A stretch of DNA of 64,000 bases from the NCBI RefSeq assembly GCF_022829405.1, contig NZ_JAKSXW010000143.1, positions 1 to 64,000 on the forward strand, read 5' to 3'. Numbering within the stretch: position 1 is the first letter of the stretch; every line of letters begins with the position of its first letter. The position numbers and the translations under genes are program-made. The notes beneath the pieces are model-generated. The model had not been told where the DNA came from and made no database searches. It was given only the letters and a program-made list of their open reading frames with translations. This DNA comes from Methylobacterium sp. J-076 (GTDB lineage Bacteria > Pseudomonadota > Alphaproteobacteria > Rhizobiales > Beijerinckiaceae). Positions 16,577 to 27,787 of this stretch are shown here, piece by piece.

Positions 16577-19501
16577 ATGCCGCCAGACCTGCTCCTCGTC
16601 GCCGCCGCGGTCCTGCCCTTCCTCGGCAGCATCGGGGCGATCTGCCTGCCGAGCGACGCGCGCAACGCCTCCGCCGGGGTCGCGGGCGCCGCCACGCTGG
16701 CGAGCCTCGCCTGCATCGCCCTGCTCTATCCCCTCGCCTCCGGGCCCGAGCCCGTCACCTTCGCCCTCGACTGGCTGCCGACGCTGGGCGTCCGCTTCGT
16801 CCTGCGCCTCGACGGGCTCGCCTGGATCTTCGCCGTCCTCGTCCTCGGGATCGGCGCGCTGGTCGTGCTCTACGCCCGCTACTACATGGCGGCGGAAGAC
16901 CCGGTGCCGCGGCTGTTCTGCTATTTCCTGGCCTTCGTCGGCGCGATGCTCGGGATCGTGCTGTCGGGCAACCTGATCCAGCTCGTCGTCTTCTGGGAGC
17001 TGACGAGCGTCGTGTCGTTCCTGCTGATCGGCTACTGGTCCGACAACGCCTCGGCCCGCGACGGGGCGCGGATGGCGCTGACCATCACCGCGGCGGGGGG
17101 GCTGTGCCTCCTCGTCGGAGCGGTGCTCCTCGGGCGGATCGTCGGCAGCTACGAGCTCGACGCGGTGCTGGCCGCGGGCGACGCGGTGCGGGCGAGCCCG
17201 CTCTACCTGCCCGCCCTGGTCCTGATCCTCGCCGGGGCGCTGACCAAGTCGGCCCAGTTCCCGTTCCACATCTGGCTGCCCCGGGCCATGGCGGCGCCGA
17301 CGCCGATCAGCGCCTACCTCCACTCGGCCACGATGGTGAAGGCCGGCATCTTCCTGATGATCCGCCTCTGGCCGGTCCTGTCGGGCACGGAGAGCTGGTA
17401 CTGGATCGTCGGCACCGTGGGCATGGCGACCATGCTGGTCGGCGCCTGGAGCGCGATCTTCCAGCACGACCTGAAGGGGCTGCTCGCCTATTCCACCATC
17501 AGCCATCTCGGGCTGATCACCCTGCTGTTGGGGCTCGATTCGCCGCTGGCCGTCGTCGCCGCGATCTTCCACACGGTGAACCACGCCACCTTCAAGGCGT
17601 CGCTGTTCATGGCGGCGGGCATCATCGACCACGAGACCGGCACGAGGGACATGCGCCGCCTGAGCGGGCTGTGGCGGGCCATGCCCTACACCGCCACCCT
17701 CGCCATGGTCGCCGCCGCGGCCATGGCCGGCGTGCCGCTGTTGAACGGCTTCCTCTCCAAGGAGATGTTCCTGGCGGAGGCGGTGGACAACACCGGCGAC
17801 CACGCCCTCAACCTCGCCCTGCCGGTGCTGGCGACGCTGGCGAGCGCCTTCACGGTGCTCTACTCCCTGCGCTTCATCCGCCAGACCTTCTTCGGCCCCC
17901 CGCCCCATGACCTGCCCCACGCCCCGCACGAGCCGGTGCGGTGGATGCGGATCCCCATCGAGGCGCTGGTGCTCGTCTGCGTGGCCATCGGCCTCGTGCC
18001 GAACCTCACCATCGGGCCGGTCCTGGCGGGGGCGGCGCGGGCGGTCCTCGGCGGGCGGACGCCGGATTACGACCTCGCCATCTGGCACGGCGTCAACGCG
18101 CCGCTGGCCATGAGCCTCCTGGCCCTGGCCGGGGGCGTCGCGCTCTACGTCGCCTTCGGCACGCGGATCAACACCAACCCCCGGGGCGGCCCGTGGCTGA
18201 TGGACCGGCTCGACGGCGGCCGGCTGTTCGAGCGCGGGATGACCGGCCTCGTCCTCGGCGCCCGCGGGCTGGAGGCGCGGCTCGGCACGGAGCGGCTCCA
18301 GCCGCAGCTGCGCCTGCTGTTCCTGGCCGCCCTGCTCGCCGCGACGGCGACGGGCTTCGGGCGGGGGCTCGACCTGTGGGCGACGGGGCGGACGACCGCC
18401 TTCGACCCCGCCTTCGCCCTGCTCTGGCTGGTGGGCGCCGCCTGCGCGGTCGGGGCCGCCGAGCGGGCGAAGTACCACCGCCTGTCGGCGACGATCCTGC
18501 TCGGGGGCGCCGGCCTCGTGAGCTGCCTCAGCTTCCTGTGGCTCTCGGCCCCCGACCTCGCGGTGACGCAGATCCTCGTGGAGATCGTCACCACGGTGAT
18601 GCTCCTGCTCGGCCTGCGCTGGCTGCCGAAGCGCGACGAGGCGATTCCCGCCCCGGCGGCCGAGCGGGCCCGGGCGCGCCGCCGCCGCCTCACCGACCTC
18701 GTCATCGCCGCCTCCGTCGGCCTCGGCCTCGCCGGCCTCGCCTACGCGGTGATGACCCGCCCCCCCGTCGAGGGGATCAGCCGCTGGTTCGTGGAGGAGG
18801 CCTATCCGCAGGCCGGCGGGCGCAACGTCGTCAACGTCCTGCTGGTGGACTTCCGCGCCTTCGACACGCTGGGGGAGATCTGCGTCCTCGGGGTGGTGGG
18901 CCTCACGGTCTTCGCCCTGCTGCGCCGCTTCCGCCCCGCCCCCGACAGCCGGGAGCGCCCGGCCCAGCAGCTCCGGCAGGACGCCTACGACCGGGGCCGC
19001 GACGGGCGCGAGCCGGGGCACACCGCCGCCGACGCCATGCTGGTGCCCCGGGTGGTGATCACGTGGCTGTTCCCGTTCATCGTGCTCATCGCCCTGCACC
19101 TGTTCCTGCGCGGGCACGACCTACCCGGCGGCGGCTTCGCGGCGGGCATCACCCTCACCATCGGCTTCATGCTGCAGTACATCGCCCGCGGCGCGCAGTG
19201 GGTGGAGGAGCGGCTGCGCATCCAGCCGATCTCCTGGATCGGCCTCGGCCTGCTCGTCGCCGTGTTCGCGGGGGCGGTCTCCTGGCTGTTCGGGCACCCG
19301 TTCCTCACGGCCTCCTTCGCCTATTGGGAGGCGCCGGTGCTGGGCAAGGTGCCGCTGGCCTCCGCCCTGATCTTCGACCTGGGCATCATGGTCCTCGTGG
19401 TGGGGGCGAGCGTGCTGATGCTGGTGGCGCTGGCGCACCAGTCCCTGCGCCGCACCCGTTCCGCGGAGGCCGAGCGGGCCGCCGAGCGGGAGCCCGCCTG
19501 A
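16577..19501 (+). CDS. phaAB: Na+/H+ (K+/H+) antiporter subunit A fused to subunit B (PhaAB/MrpAB)
   Basis: This 974-aa membrane protein is the largest subunit of the multi-subunit cation/proton antiporter. Its N-terminal part (about 1-560) is a NuoL-like core with the conserved proton-channel helices (QFPFHIWLPRAMAAPTPISA). This is followed by the MrpA C-terminal domain, then a full MrpB domain from about residue 820 (LHLFLRGHDLPGGGFAAG). The A-B fusion is typical of rhizobial Pha systems. The start at 16577 was chosen over an upstream ATG at 16475 because the first membrane helix follows at once. It begins a seven-subunit operon with one- to four-base overlaps and serves pH and sodium homeostasis. 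Confidence 0.93.
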   Translation: MPPDLLLVAAAVLPFLGSIGAICLPSDARNASAGVAGAATLASLACIALLYPLASGPEPVTFALDWLPTLGVRFVLRLDGLAWIFAVLVLGIGALVVLYARYYMAAEDPVPRLFCYFLAFVGAMLGIVLSGNLIQLVVFWELTSVVSFLLIGYWSDNASARDGARMALTITAAGGLCLLVGAVLLGRIVGSYELDAVLAAGDAVRASPLYLPALVLILAGALTKSAQFPFHIWLPRAMAAPTPISAYLHSATMVKAGIFLMIRLWPVLSGTESWYWIVGTVGMATMLVGAWSAIFQHDLKGLLAYSTISHLGLITLLLGLDSPLAVVAAIFHTVNHATFKASLFMAAGIIDHETGTRDMRRLSGLWRAMPYTATLAMVAAAAMAGVPLLNGFLSKEMFLAEAVDNTGDHALNLALPVLATLASAFTVLYSLRFIRQTFFGPPPHDLPHAPHEPVRWMRIPIEALVLVCVAIGLVPNLTIGPVLAGAARAVLGGRTPDYDLAIWHGVNAPLAMSLLALAGGVALYVAFGTRINTNPRGGPWLMDRLDGGRLFERGMTGLVLGARGLEARLGTERLQPQLRLLFLAALLAATATGFGRGLDLWATGRTTAFDPAFALLWLVGAACAVGAAERAKYHRLSATILLGGAGLVSCLSFLWLSAPDLAVTQILVEIVTTVMLLLGLRWLPKRDEAIPAPAAERARARRRRLTDLVIAASVGLGLAGLAYAVMTRPPVEGISRWFVEEAYPQAGGRNVVNVLLVDFRAFDTLGEICVLGVVGLTVFALLRRFRPAPDSRERPAQQLRQDAYDRGRDGREPGHTAADAMLVPRVVITWLFPFIVLIALHLFLRGHDLPGGGFAAGITLTIGFMLQYIARGAQWVEERLRIQPISWIGLGLLVAVFAGAVSWLFGHPFLTASFAYWEAPVLGKVPLASALIFDLGIMVLVVGASVLMLVALAHQSLRRTRSAEAERAAEREPA

Positions 19502-19869
19502 TGGAACTCGTCCTGTCCCTGGGGATCGGCGTCCTCGCCGCGGCGGGGGTCTGGCTGATCCTGCGCCCGCGGACATTCCAGGTCGTGCTCGGGCTGTCGC
19601 TGTTGAGCTACGCCGTCAACCTGTTCATCTTCGCCATGGGGCGGCTGACGGTGGGCGCGCCGCCGGTGCTGGGCGCCGGGCCGGACATCGTCTCCGTGGA
19701 CGATCCCGTGCCCCAGGCCCTGGTGCTCACCGCCGTGGTGATCAGCTTCGCCCTGACCGCGCTGTTCCTCGTGGTCCTCCTCGCCGCCCGGGGCGTCACG
19801 GGGAGCGACCACGTCGACGGGCGCGAGCCGCACCCGGCCGAACCCTCTCCCGGACACCCCGACGCATGA
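19501..19869 (+). CDS. phaC: Antiporter subunit C (PhaC/MrpC)
   Basis: This 122-aa protein has three membrane helices and a NuoK-like fold. The motif VPQALVLTAVVISFA is conserved with NuoK and MrpC. The start codon shares one base with the phaAB stop, and the stop overlaps the phaD start by four bases, so translation is coupled. The C-terminal 20 residues form a polar cytoplasmic tail. Confidence 0.93.
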   Translation: MELVLSLGIGVLAAAGVWLILRPRTFQVVLGLSLLSYAVNLFIFAMGRLTVGAPPVLGAGPDIVSVDDPVPQALVLTAVVISFALTALFLVVLLAARGVTGSDHVDGREPHPAEPSPGHPDA

Positions 19870-21470
19870 ACCCGGCCGTGACGAACCTCCCGGCCGCGGT
19901 CGCGTGGTCCGACCACATCGTGGTGCTGCCGGTGGTGCTGCCGATCGCGGTCGCCGGGGCGATGTTCCTCCTCGACGAGCGCCGCCGCCGGCTGAAGGCG
20001 AGCCTGACCTTCGCCACCGTGGCGGCGATGACCGGCATCGCCCTGGTCCTCGTCGGCTGGGTGGCCGAGGCGCCGAAGGTCTACCGCCTCGGCAACTGGG
20101 CCGCGCCCTACGGGATCGTGCTCGTGGCCGACCGGCTCTCGGCGACGATGCTGGCCCTGTCGGGCATCCTCGGCCTGTGCGCCCTGGTCTTCTCCTTCGC
20201 CCGCTGGGGGCGGGCGGGGCCGCGCTTCCACGGCCTGTTCCTGCTGCTGCTGATGGGGGTGGACGGGGCCTTCCTCACGGGGGACCTGTTCAACCTGTTC
20301 GTGTTCTTCGAGGTGATGCTGGCCGCGTCCTACGGCCTCGTCCTGCACGGCTCGGGGGAGACGCGGATCCGCGCCGGCCTCGGCTACATCGCGGTCAACC
20401 TCGTCGCCTCGCTGTTCTTCCTCGTGGGCGTCAGCCTGATTTACGGGACGATGGGCACCCTCAACATGGCCGACCTCGCCCGGCGGCTCGCCGGTCCCTC
20501 CCCGGCGGACCTCGCCCTGTTCGAGATCGGCAGCGCGATCCTCGGCCTCGCCTTCCTGATCAAGTGCAGCGCCTGGCCCCTGGGCTTCTGGCTGCCGCCC
20601 ACCTACGCGGCGGCGAGCGCCCCGGCCGCGGCCATCCTCGCCATCCTCAGCAAGGTCGGCATCTACGTGGTGGTGCGCCTCAGCCTCCTCGTCTTCGGCG
20701 AGGGCCTGTCGGCGGGCTTCGGGCGCCCGGTCCTGCTGGCGACGGGGCTGGCGACCATCGCCTACGGCACCGTCGGCCTCGTGGGGGCCCGCGACCTCAC
20801 CCGGGCGGCGGGCTACGCGGTGATGGTCTCCTCCGGCACGGTGCTGGCGGCCTTGGGGACCGGCAGCGACGCGGCGCTCGCGGGCGCGCTCTACTACCTG
20901 TTCGGCTCGACGCTGGCGGCCGGCGCCCTGTTCCTCCTGGCCGAGGTGCTGCAGCGGGGCCGCGCCCCGGCGGAGGCGGCGGGCCCGGTCTTCGCCGACG
21001 AGTACCGCGACCCGTTCGATGACGAGGACGCCACCGATGTCGGCAGCGTGCTGCCCACCGGGGTCGCGGTCCTGGGCGTCGGCTTCCTCCTCTGCACGCT
21101 GATGCTGGCGGGCGTCCCGCCGCTGGCGGGCTTCGTCGGCAAGCTCGCGATCTTCGTCGGGGTCGCCGCCGGCCCGGCCCCGGCGGCGGGCTGGTGGCTC
21201 GTGGCCGCCCTCACCCTGTCGAGCCTCGGCACGCTGATGCCCCTCGTGCGGCTCGGCATCCTGAACCTGTGGGTGACGCACGATGCGCCGCCGCCGCAGC
21301 TCGGCCGGTCCGAGCTGGCGGCGATCGCCGGCCTGCTCGCCACCTGCCTCGCCCTGTCCCTGTGGGGCGGCCCGGCTCTGGCCTATGCCGACGCGACGGT
21401 GAGCTGGCTGACGCAGCCGCAGGACTACGTCCGCGCCGTCCTCGGCCAGGCCGGAGGGCCCGCGACGTGA
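19866..21470 (+). CDS. phaD: Antiporter subunit D (PhaD/MrpD)
   Basis: This 534-aa polytopic protein is homologous to complex I antiporter-like subunits NuoM/NuoN. It has about fourteen membrane helices. The helix-loop segments 'DLFNLFVFFEVMLAASYGLV' and 'KCSAWPLGFWLPPTYAAASA' carry the conserved glutamate and lysine of the proton path. An acidic loop (DEYRDPFDDEDATD, about residues 379-392) separates the last helices. It overlaps its neighbours by four bases on each side. Confidence 0.93.
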   Translation: MNPAVTNLPAAVAWSDHIVVLPVVLPIAVAGAMFLLDERRRRLKASLTFATVAAMTGIALVLVGWVAEAPKVYRLGNWAAPYGIVLVADRLSATMLALSGILGLCALVFSFARWGRAGPRFHGLFLLLLMGVDGAFLTGDLFNLFVFFEVMLAASYGLVLHGSGETRIRAGLGYIAVNLVASLFFLVGVSLIYGTMGTLNMADLARRLAGPSPADLALFEIGSAILGLAFLIKCSAWPLGFWLPPTYAAASAPAAAILAILSKVGIYVVVRLSLLVFGEGLSAGFGRPVLLATGLATIAYGTVGLVGARDLTRAAGYAVMVSSGTVLAALGTGSDAALAGALYYLFGSTLAAGALFLLAEVLQRGRAPAEAAGPVFADEYRDPFDDEDATDVGSVLPTGVAVLGVGFLLCTLMLAGVPPLAGFVGKLAIFVGVAAGPAPAAGWWLVAALTLSSLGTLMPLVRLGILNLWVTHDAPPPQLGRSELAAIAGLLATCLALSLWGGPALAYADATVSWLTQPQDYVRAVLGQAGGPAT

Positions 21471-21955
21471 GCCGCGTCCTGCCCCATCCCTGGCTCTCGG
21501 CCGCCCTGGCCCTGACGTGGCTGCTCCTCAACGGGCCGCCGGGCCCGGGCAGCCTCCTGCTGGCGCTCGCCGTGGGGCTCGCCGTCCCCGCGGTGATGCG
21601 CGCGCTGCGGCCCCGCCCGGTCCGGGTGAGGGCGCCGGGCGCCCTGGTGCGTCTGACGGCCGTGGTGATCGTCGACATGGTCCGCTCGAACATCGACGTG
21701 GCCCGGATCATCCTCGGCCTGCGCCCCGGCGGGCGGCGCACCGGCTTCGTGGCGATCCCCCTCGACCTGCGCGAGCCCTTCGGCCTCGCGCTGCTGTCGA
21801 TCATCCTCACGGCCACCCCCGGCACCCTCTGGGTGCAATACGATTCCGACACCGGGCGCCTCCTCCTGCACGTCCTCGACTACACGGACGGGGAGGCCTG
21901 GATCCGCCGGGTGAAGGACCGCTACGAGCGTCCCCTGATGGAGATCTTCGCATGA
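21467..21955 (+). CDS. phaE: Antiporter subunit E (PhaE/MrpE)
   Basis: This 162-aa protein has two N-terminal membrane helices and a soluble C-terminal domain with the family pattern TPGTLWV...LHVLDYTD. The GTG start at 21467 lies inside the phaD stop (GTGA overlap), consistent with coupled translation. Length is normal for the family. Confidence 0.92.
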   Translation: MSRVLPHPWLSAALALTWLLLNGPPGPGSLLLALAVGLAVPAVMRALRPRPVRVRAPGALVRLTAVVIVDMVRSNIDVARIILGLRPGGRRTGFVAIPLDLREPFGLALLSIILTATPGTLWVQYDSDTGRLLLHVLDYTDGEAWIRRVKDRYERPLMEIFA

Positions 21956-22236
21956 GCGCCGCGGCGATCCTCGATTGGGGCCTCGGCCTCGCCCAGGCGA
22001 TGCTGGTGCTGGCCATGGCCATCGCCGCGTGGCGGATGCTCCGGGGGCCCCGGGCGCAGGACCGGATCCTCGGCCTCGACACGCTCTACCTGAACGGCAT
22101 GCTGGCGATCGTGGTCCACGGGATGCGGACGGGCAGCGGCCTGTATTTCGAGGCCGCGTTCATCGTCGGGATGCTGGGCTTCACCGCCTCCGTGGCGCTG
22201 GCCAAGTTCCTGATGCAGGGCGAGGTGATCCAGTGA
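21952..22236 (+). CDS. phaF: Antiporter subunit F (PhaF/MrpF)
   Basis: This 94-aa protein has three membrane helices. The conserved RMLRGPRAQDRILGLDTLY segment follows helix one. It overlaps phaE by four bases and phaG by four bases. Confidence 0.92.
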   Translation: MSAAAILDWGLGLAQAMLVLAMAIAAWRMLRGPRAQDRILGLDTLYLNGMLAIVVHGMRTGSGLYFEAAFIVGMLGFTASVALAKFLMQGEVIQ

Positions 22237-22574
22237 CCGCCGCGCAGATGCCCGCCTGGGTCGCCTGCCTCGTCGTCGCCCTGGCGCTGGCGGGGGCCGG
22301 CTTCGCGCTGACCGGCGCCCTGGGCCTGATCCGCCTGAAAACCTTCTACGAGCGGGTGCACGCGCCGACCCTCGGGGCGACGCTGGGCATGGCCCTGATC
22401 CTGGCCAGCTCGATGCTGCTCCTGTCGCTCACCGAGGGCCGCCTGGTCCTCCGGGACGGCCTGATCGGGCTGTTCCTCACCGCGACCACGCCGGTGACGC
22501 TGCTCCTCCTCACCCGCGCCGCCGCCCACCGGGACCGCCACGAGGGCCGGCCCGGAGCCCCGCCGAAGGCGTGA
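22233..22574 (+). CDS. phaG: Antiporter subunit G (PhaG/MrpG)
   Basis: This 113-aa protein has three membrane helices. The family signature LGLIRLKTFYERVHAPT lies after the first helix. It uses a GTG start at 22233 that overlaps the phaF stop. It is the last gene of the antiporter operon; the next gene is convergent, with its stop 19 bp away. Confidence 0.92.
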   Translation: MTAAQMPAWVACLVVALALAGAGFALTGALGLIRLKTFYERVHAPTLGATLGMALILASSMLLLSLTEGRLVLRDGLIGLFLTATTPVTLLLLTRAAAHRDRHEGRPGAPPKA

Positions 22575-22593
22575 GCCCCCGGGGCCGGCCCGG

Positions 22594-22836
22594 TCAGGAG
22601 TTCACCCGTTTCGGGATCGGACGGCCCCGGCAGGCGGCGCGGTACTGCTGGCGCGAGAGCCCGCGCATGTTGCGGCGGTCGGCCTGCTGCGTGCAGGCCG
22701 TCTTGCGGTCGGCCTTGTTCAGCTCCCGGGTGCCGGTCGTCGGCACGTCCGTCGGGGCGGGCGAGGTGTAGCTCTGCGCCAGGGCCGCCGCCGGCAACCC
22801 GATGGCGAGGCACAGTCCAAGACACAACCGACGCAT
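22594..22836 (-). CDS. Small secreted PsiF-repeat-like protein
   Basis: This 80-aa protein has a Sec signal peptide (about 1-20, ending ALAQ) and one copy of a PsiF-type repeat: KTACTQQADRRNMRGLSRQQYRAAC in pattern, with two cysteines framing it. PsiF proteins are periplasmic and of unknown function; E. coli psiF is phosphate-starvation induced. It sits between the antiporter operon and guaD and is on the same strand as guaD. Confidence 0.75.
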   Translation of the reverse strand: MRRLCLGLCLAIGLPAAALAQSYTSPAPTDVPTTGTRELNKADRKTACTQQADRRNMRGLSRQQYRAACRGRPIPKRVNS

Positions 22837-22885
22837 CGTTCGCCCTCCGATCCACGCGCGAAGCTGAGCAATTCCCGAGCCAGGA

Positions 22886-24256
22886 TCAGTCCATCGGCGC
22901 GGCGGATCCGGGGTAGCGCAGTGGATCGCCGGCCCGGCGGGTGTCGTACACGCAGTCCCCCGCCACCCAGGTCGCCCGGACGGTGCGGTGGTCGCCGAGG
23001 GTCATCAGCACGAACAGCAATTCCTCGATGTCCCGGCAGGTGCCGGTGCGGAAGCCGAGGAGCGGCGTCGCCGCGAGGTCGAGGACGCACAGATCCGCCT
23101 CGTAGCCGGGGGCGATCCGGCCGATGCGGTCGTCCAGGCGGAGCGCCTCCGCCCCGCCGAGGGTGGCGAGCCAGAAGGCCCGGGCCGCGTCGAGCTTGGT
23201 GCCGCGCAGGGCGGCGACTTTGTAGGCTTCGCCGAGGGTCTTCAGGAGGGAGAGCGTCGTGCCGGCCCCGACATCCGTGCCGAGGCCGACCCGCACCGGC
23301 CGCCGGGGATCCAGGGCGTCGAACAGCCGGAACAGGCCGCTGCCGAGGAACCCGTTCGAGGTCGGGCAATGGGCCAGCGCCGCCCCCGCCTGGTGGCAGG
23401 TGCAGAAATCCTCCTCGGTCACATGGATCGCGTGGCCGAACACCGAGCGCGGGCCGACGAGACCCGAGCGGGCGTAGACGTCGAGGTAGCTCGCCCGGTC
23501 GGGGAACAGGTCCATCACCCAGGCGACCTCGTCGGTGTTCTCGCACAGGTGCGTCTGGAGGAAGAGGCCGTCGTGCTCGGCGAGCAGCGTGCCGGCCGCG
23601 TCGAGCTGCGCCTGCGTGCAGGAGGGGGCGAAGCGGGGCGTGACGGCGTAGAGCTGCCGGCCCCGCCCGTGCCAGCGGGCGATGAGGGCCTTGCTCTCGT
23701 CGTAGCCGCGCTGGGCCGTGTCCAGCAGGGCGGCGGGGGCGTGGCGGTCCATCAGGACCTTGCCCGCGATCATCCGGGTGTTGAACCGCTCGGATTCCGC
23801 GAAGAACGCATCGACCGAGCCGGGATGGACCGTGCAGTAGACCATCGCCGTGGTCGTCCCGGCCCCGAGGATCTCCCGGAAGAACAGGGTGGCGACCCGC
23901 TCGGCATGGGCTTTGTCGGCGAAGGCGATCTCGGCCGGGAAGGTGTACCTGTCGAGCCATGCCAGCAGCTGCTCGCCGTAGGAGGCGATCATCTGGAGCT
24001 GCGGGTAGTGGACGTGGGTGTCGATCAGCCCCGGCAGGATCAGCGCGTTCTCGTAATGCACCACCGGGACGCCGGGCGGGAGCCGGCCCGCGGCCTCGGC
24101 ATAGGGGCCGCAGGCGGCGATCCGCCCGTCCTCGATCAGGATCAGGGCGTCCTCCAGGTGATCGAGGCATCCCGGCGCCAGGAACGGGTTGCCCGAGAGG
24201 CTCGCCATCCGCCCGCGCAGGGCCCGGCGCACGGGCGGGGCGGGGGCGTCCATCAT
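22886..24256 (-). CDS. guaD: Guanine deaminase
   Basis: This 456-aa zinc amidohydrolase converts guanine to xanthine and ammonia. The metal motif HVHYPQ (H81, H83), the middle histidines (QTHLCEN, FGHAIH) and the catalytic aspartate in GLGTDVGAG are visible. Length matches the family (about 440-460). It starts one base after the stop of the hydrolase gene at 24258, so the two form one unit. Xanthine would then need xanthine dehydrogenase, which is not in the window, to reach urate and the uricase encoded at 33187. Confidence 0.93.
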   Translation of the reverse strand: MMDAPAPPVRRALRGRMASLSGNPFLAPGCLDHLEDALILIEDGRIAACGPYAEAAGRLPPGVPVVHYENALILPGLIDTHVHYPQLQMIASYGEQLLAWLDRYTFPAEIAFADKAHAERVATLFFREILGAGTTTAMVYCTVHPGSVDAFFAESERFNTRMIAGKVLMDRHAPAALLDTAQRGYDESKALIARWHGRGRQLYAVTPRFAPSCTQAQLDAAGTLLAEHDGLFLQTHLCENTDEVAWVMDLFPDRASYLDVYARSGLVGPRSVFGHAIHVTEEDFCTCHQAGAALAHCPTSNGFLGSGLFRLFDALDPRRPVRVGLGTDVGAGTTLSLLKTLGEAYKVAALRGTKLDAARAFWLATLGGAEALRLDDRIGRIAPGYEADLCVLDLAATPLLGFRTGTCRDIEELLFVLMTLGDHRTVRATWVAGDCVYDTRRAGDPLRYPGSAAPMD

Positions 24257-24257
24257 G

Positions 24258-24956
24258 TCAGGCGGCCCCGCCGCCGAGGGCGGAGACCGCCGCGGCGGAC
24301 TGGGCGACCCAGCCGAAGATTCCGCCCTGCGCCTTGATCATCGCCAGCCCCGCCTCGTGGAAGGCGGGGATATAGGAGGCGCAGGCATCCGCGATCACCA
24401 CGCAGCGGTAGCCGCGGTCGTTGGCCTCCCGCACCGTCGTGTGGACGCAGACTTCGGTGGTCACCCCGCAGACGAGGAGCGTCTCGATCCGCCGGGCGGA
24501 CAGGATGCCCGCGAGGTCGGTGGCGTAGAAGGCGCCCTTGCCGGGCTTGTCCACCACCGGCTCGCCGGGCCGCGGCCGCAGGGCCGGGACGATGTCGTGG
24601 CCGGGCTCCCCGCGGATCAGGATCCGCCCCATCCGGCCGGGATCGCCGATGCGGGCCGCGGGCGCGCCGCGGGCGATCTTGGCCGGCGGGGCGTCCGACA
24701 GGTCCGGCCGGTGGCCTTCGCGGGTGTGGACGACCAGCAGGCCCGCCCGGCGGGCCGCCGCCAGCATCGCCGCGGCGGGGGCGATGGCGGCGGCGAGCCG
24801 CGAGACGTCGTTGCCGAGGCTCTCGCCGAAGCCGCCGGGCTCGAGGAAGTCGCGCTGCATGTCGATGATCACCAGCGCCGTGGTCCCGGCCTCGAAGGCC
24901 AGCGGCGCGGGCTCGGCCTCGAGGCGGGCGGTCGGGGAGGGGGGCGTTCCGGCCAT
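24258..24956 (-). CDS. BiuH-like cysteine hydrolase (isochorismatase fold), candidate triuret/ureide amidohydrolase
   Basis: This 232-aa protein belongs to the isochorismatase-like cysteine hydrolases. The triad is D32 (IIDMQRDF), K140 (DKPGKGAF) and C170 (TTEVCVHTT). It is clearly a paralogue of the biuret hydrolase at 39391: both share [21 protein letters not shown] and VCVHTT..EANDRG. It lacks the BiuH-specific segments near residues 90-105 and has Tyr where BiuH has Cys after GSF. It is co-transcribed with guanine deaminase. I infer a urea-type substrate; triuret, a urate oxidation product, is my leading guess. The start at 24956 fits AGGA upstream; an ATG at 24965 is possible. Confidence 0.75.
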   Translation of the reverse strand: MAGTPPSPTARLEAEPAPLAFEAGTTALVIIDMQRDFLEPGGFGESLGNDVSRLAAAIAPAAAMLAAARRAGLLVVHTREGHRPDLSDAPPAKIARGAPAARIGDPGRMGRILIRGEPGHDIVPALRPRPGEPVVDKPGKGAFYATDLAGILSARRIETLLVCGVTTEVCVHTTVREANDRGYRCVVIADACASYIPAFHEAGLAMIKAQGGIFGWVAQSAAAVSALGGGAA

Positions 24957-25102
24957 GGCGCACATTCCTGCGGCCCCGGCTTCCGCCCGGGGGACATGCC
25001 CCGCCGCGTTGCAAAATCCGTGCGCCGGCGCTCCGGCAGGGGCGGGGCCACCTGTGGCCTTTTGGCAACTCGGAGTGGTGTCGTCTTGCCGCAGCCGGGC
25101 GG

Positions 25103-25117
25103 TGGCACATCGGTTGC
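25103..25117 (+). promoter_or_regulatory. sigma-54 promoter of the purine porin/ABC operon
   Basis: TGGCAC (25103-25108), ATCGG, TTGC (25114-25117), with GG and GC ten bases apart. It matches every consensus position, and the base after is T (TTGCT). The -12 element lies 38 bp before the start codon at 25156, so the leader would be about 27 nt. Confidence 0.85.
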
Positions 25118-25155
25118 TGCCCGCCCAGGGCTTTCGGGGCTGGGGGATCGACGCG

Positions 25156-26160
25156 ATGCTAGGGCGTGTGATGGCGGCGATCGTTCCGCTGTGGATGGTG
25201 GGTTCGGCCCTCGCGGCGGACCTCGATGCCGTGAAGAAGGACAAGGCCCCCGAGGCCGTGCCGGTGAAGGACGTGTCGTTCTTCCTCTTCGCCGACACGC
25301 AGGTCAGCTACCGCTACCAGTTCCCCACGGTCTCGCCGGGCGTGCAGATCCAGCGCGGCGACGGCAGCTTCGTCTCCCGCGAGGCGCCCAAGCAGATCCT
25401 CAACATCTCCCACGCCGACGCCTGGGCCTACGGCACCAACTTCTTCTCCCTCGACATCCTGAAGTCCGGATCGCAGTTCCCCGCCGGCACCACCAACCCG
25501 CCCGGCTCCATCGCCGCCCCGTTCTTCGCCGATTACGGCAACACCGAAGCCTACGGCCTCTACCGCGGCACGCTGAGCCTCAACGCGATCACCGGCTCCA
25601 AGGCCTTCGCCATCCCCGGCCTGGTGAAGGACGTCTCGCTGGCCTTCGGCTTCGACGCCAACTCGCAGAACGACGCCTTCGGCTCCAAGAAGCGCGACGT
25701 CGTCGGCGGCCTGAACTTCGCCTTCGACGTGCCCGCCGGCTTCCTCAACCTCTCGGTACAGGCCTACAAGGAGTGGAACCGCAACGGCTTCAACGTCCAG
25801 CCCGACCGGGACCAGAGCTTCGACACGGTGCCGGAATTCGAGCTGGTCTACAGCTTCCCGCTCCCCTTCACCGGCCTGCCGCTGAGCATCACCGGCTTCA
25901 ACAACATCGTCCTGCCCAAGGGCCGGGGGGTGCAGAACGTGGCCGACTTCGCCTTCAACCCCAAGCGGGGCCTGGAATTCCTGTCGCGGACCAACCTCGT
26001 CCTCGACCTCGGCAAGCTCGTCTACGACCAGCCCAACCGGGTCGATGTGTTCATCGGCTTCCAGTACTGGCTCAACAAGTTCGGCAACGTCGAGACCGCC
26101 ACCTTCAAGGGTACCGAGGAGAAGAGCTTCCTCGCCGGCGTCGCCTTCCACGTGTTCTGA
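25156..26160 (+). CDS. Outer-membrane channel, Tsx-like (nucleoside/purine porin candidate)
   Basis: This 334-aa protein has a signal peptide (about 1-21, ending ALAA) and alternating amphipathic strands ending in a C-terminal FHVF, typical of outer-membrane barrels. Overall pattern and size fit the nucleoside-specific channel (Tsx-like) family; I rely on pattern and context rather than a clear motif. It is the first gene behind a sigma-54 promoter and precedes the ABC genes for a BMP-type nucleoside/purine importer, which supports passage of purines across the outer membrane. The start at 25156 has GGGGGA upstream at good spacing. Confidence 0.72.
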   Translation: MLGRVMAAIVPLWMVGSALAADLDAVKKDKAPEAVPVKDVSFFLFADTQVSYRYQFPTVSPGVQIQRGDGSFVSREAPKQILNISHADAWAYGTNFFSLDILKSGSQFPAGTTNPPGSIAAPFFADYGNTEAYGLYRGTLSLNAITGSKAFAIPGLVKDVSLAFGFDANSQNDAFGSKKRDVVGGLNFAFDVPAGFLNLSVQAYKEWNRNGFNVQPDRDQSFDTVPEFELVYSFPLPFTGLPLSITGFNNIVLPKGRGVQNVADFAFNPKRGLEFLSRTNLVLDLGKLVYDQPNRVDVFIGFQYWLNKFGNVETATFKGTEEKSFLAGVAFHVF

Positions 26161-26194
26161 TGGGCGAGGCCCCGCAGCGCGGAGGGGAGGGCCG

Positions 26195-27776
<1,582 letters not shown>

Positions 27777-27787
<11 letters not shown>

